DNA of 22,007 nt from SIG510 sp045540975 (GTDB lineage: Bacteria > Bacillota > Clostridia > Oscillospirales > JAAYXM01): contig JAZQIE010000133.1 in NCBI GenBank assembly GCA_045540975.1, positions 1 through 22,007 of the forward strand, in the 5' to 3' direction. Of the stretch, positions 21,118 to 22,007 are shown piece by piece. Below the pieces are notes generated by a model that was not told the origin of the DNA, ran no database searches, and saw nothing but the letters and a program-made list of their open reading frames with translations. A program made the translations under genes and the position numbers. Position 1 is the stretch's first letter. The number at the start of each line of letters is the position of its first letter.

Positions 21118-22007
21118 ATGAAACGATTTATTGCACTGATTTGTGCAATCACGGTTCTACTTTCGGCAACCACAATCACATTTGCGACAGGAATGCATGT
21201 AAGTACCGTGAGTAAATCAATTATGCAAGGGGCCGGGACTGAACCGGTCGAGATTCCCTTAACACTTTCCGGAAATCCCGGGATACTGTCAGCATCATTC
21301 AAAATCACCTATGACGAAGAACTTGTTTTGACCGGAATTGAGCGTGGGGACGCACTCTCCACACTGACATTTACCAAGCCAAAGAAACTCGACACAAATC
21401 CGTTTCGTTTGCTTTGGGACAATTTTGATGAAGAAGACGCATCAAACGGACTTTTAGCAACCCTTACTTTTGAAGTCCCGAAAGAAACTAAAAAAACTTA
21501 CACCATTACAATCAAACCGGACCCCGCATATGATTTCAATGTCGATCCGATCACAGTCACCGCATCAAATGCCACAATCACTGTTTGCAAGAGTTCTCGC
21601 CCCGTCTCCATCTCAACAACCGACGGGGCGCAGATTCGTACCAGCGGTGTGCAGGGGCTGAGATTCATTTCCTCGATTGACAAGACGAGTTTGGATTTCG
21701 ACCGTGTGGTGGAATACGGCACAATTCTCATTCCGAGTGCAGATATTACCGACATTTCCGAACTTCAAATCGGGGCGACACTCAACGGTCACGCGGTTGC
21801 GAAAGTCAAAGCAAACTACATTTACGATGAAACCGATGATGCGGTGACCTTCACTGCGGTCATCACAAATGTTGCGGCGAAAAACTACGCGCGCGAGTAC
21901 ACCGCACGTGCTTATGCCATCATGGACGACGGCACCGTGGTCTATGCAGACACGGGTGCAAGCCGCTCAATTTACGCGGTTGCAAAGCGCGGTTTGGAAA
22001 ATCCGAA
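21118..22007 (+). CDS. Secreted cohesin-module protein, 3' end beyond the window
   Basis: An open frame of 296 residues runs to the edge; it was found by reading this frame because it has no stop inside the window. AGGAGG lies 8 bases before ATG. A signal peptide (about 1-24, ends TFATG) is followed by a cohesin-type module (about 28-158) with GNPGILSASFKITYDEELVL, GDALSTLTFTKP and LLWDNFDEED, clearly related to the two proteins before it. A second domain (about 161-296) contains DGAQIRTSGVQGLRFIS, VEYGTILIPSADI and NYAREYTARAYAIMDDG; I have a sense of it from other clostridial surface proteins but do not know its name or function. The second half looks more GC-rich than the first, which may reflect domain joining. 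The anchoring part, if any, lies outside. Confidence 0.85.
   Translation, partial: MKRFIALICAITVLLSATTITFATGMHVSTVSKSIMQGAGTEPVEIPLTLSGNPGILSASFKITYDEELVLTGIERGDALSTLTFTKPKKLDTNPFRLLWDNFDEEDASNGLLATLTFEVPKETKKTYTITIKPDPAYDFNVDPITVTASNATITVCKSSRPVSISTTDGAQIRTSGVQGLRFISSIDKTSLDFDRVVEYGTILIPSADITDISELQIGATLNGHAVAKVKANYIYDETDDAVTFTAVITNVAAKNYAREYTARAYAIMDDGTVVYADTGASRSIYAVAKRGLENP

Overview
The window looks like a chromosome segment of an anaerobic gut-type clostridium (Clostridia, probably Oscillospirales/Ruminococcaceae-like). The signs are a SCIFF ranthipeptide precursor with its radical SAM maturase (a near-universal clostridial marker), cohesin and dockerin surface proteins, GGAGG-type ribosome binding sites, intrinsic terminators after most genes, and ferredoxin-type Fe-S clusters on an aldo/keto reductase. 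No rRNA, tRNA, CRISPR array, phage gene or transposase gene was found. The genus is inference only.

Layout. 1-445: a mosaic of hairpin-rich direct repeats without a gene. 446-2406: a divergent LysR regulator and YeiH-family anion exporter sharing a dyad-bearing promoter region. 2414-5337: the SCIFF peptide gene (too short for routine ORF calling), a terminator/attenuator, its SPASM radical SAM maturase, and an overlapping PLP-dependent Orn/Lys/Arg decarboxylase-family gene. 5371-6693 (minus): a MATE exporter, divergent from an aldo/keto reductase (6812-7945). 8051-11687: two overlapping ABC exporter half-transporters forming a heterodimer with one degenerate ATP site. 11724-12773 (minus): an Lgt-like membrane protein and a small DUF4190-like membrane protein. 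12872-13087: an XRE repressor divergent from it, with two matching palindromic operators. 13130-15468 (minus): a SulP anion permease followed 11 bp later by pyrE. 15572-16018: a YaiI/YqxD-family gene.

From 16037 to the right edge lies the least ordinary part. A good promoter fires into a 131-nt long-stem hairpin, followed by a UUCG-loop intrinsic terminator only 33 nt before the start of a three-gene series. All three genes encode a related cohesin-type module: a lipoprotein (16294-16812), a 1415-residue secreted protein with cohesin, dockerin, InlB-type repeats, a Ser/Thr/Asn-rich possible pore-forming-like region and BspA-type leucine-rich repeats (16818-21065), and a third secreted cohesin protein that runs off the window (21118-22007). 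This looks like a lipid-anchored surface scaffold or adhesin operon controlled by a structured leader RNA or headed by a small RNA.

How the genes may work together: SCIFF is made in excess over its maturase through the intervening terminator. The LysR protein probably controls yeiH. The XRE protein probably represses both itself and the DUF4190-like gene. In the cohesin operon the lipoprotein could tether the dockerin-bearing giant protein to the membrane. The last three statements are inference from arrangement and motifs.
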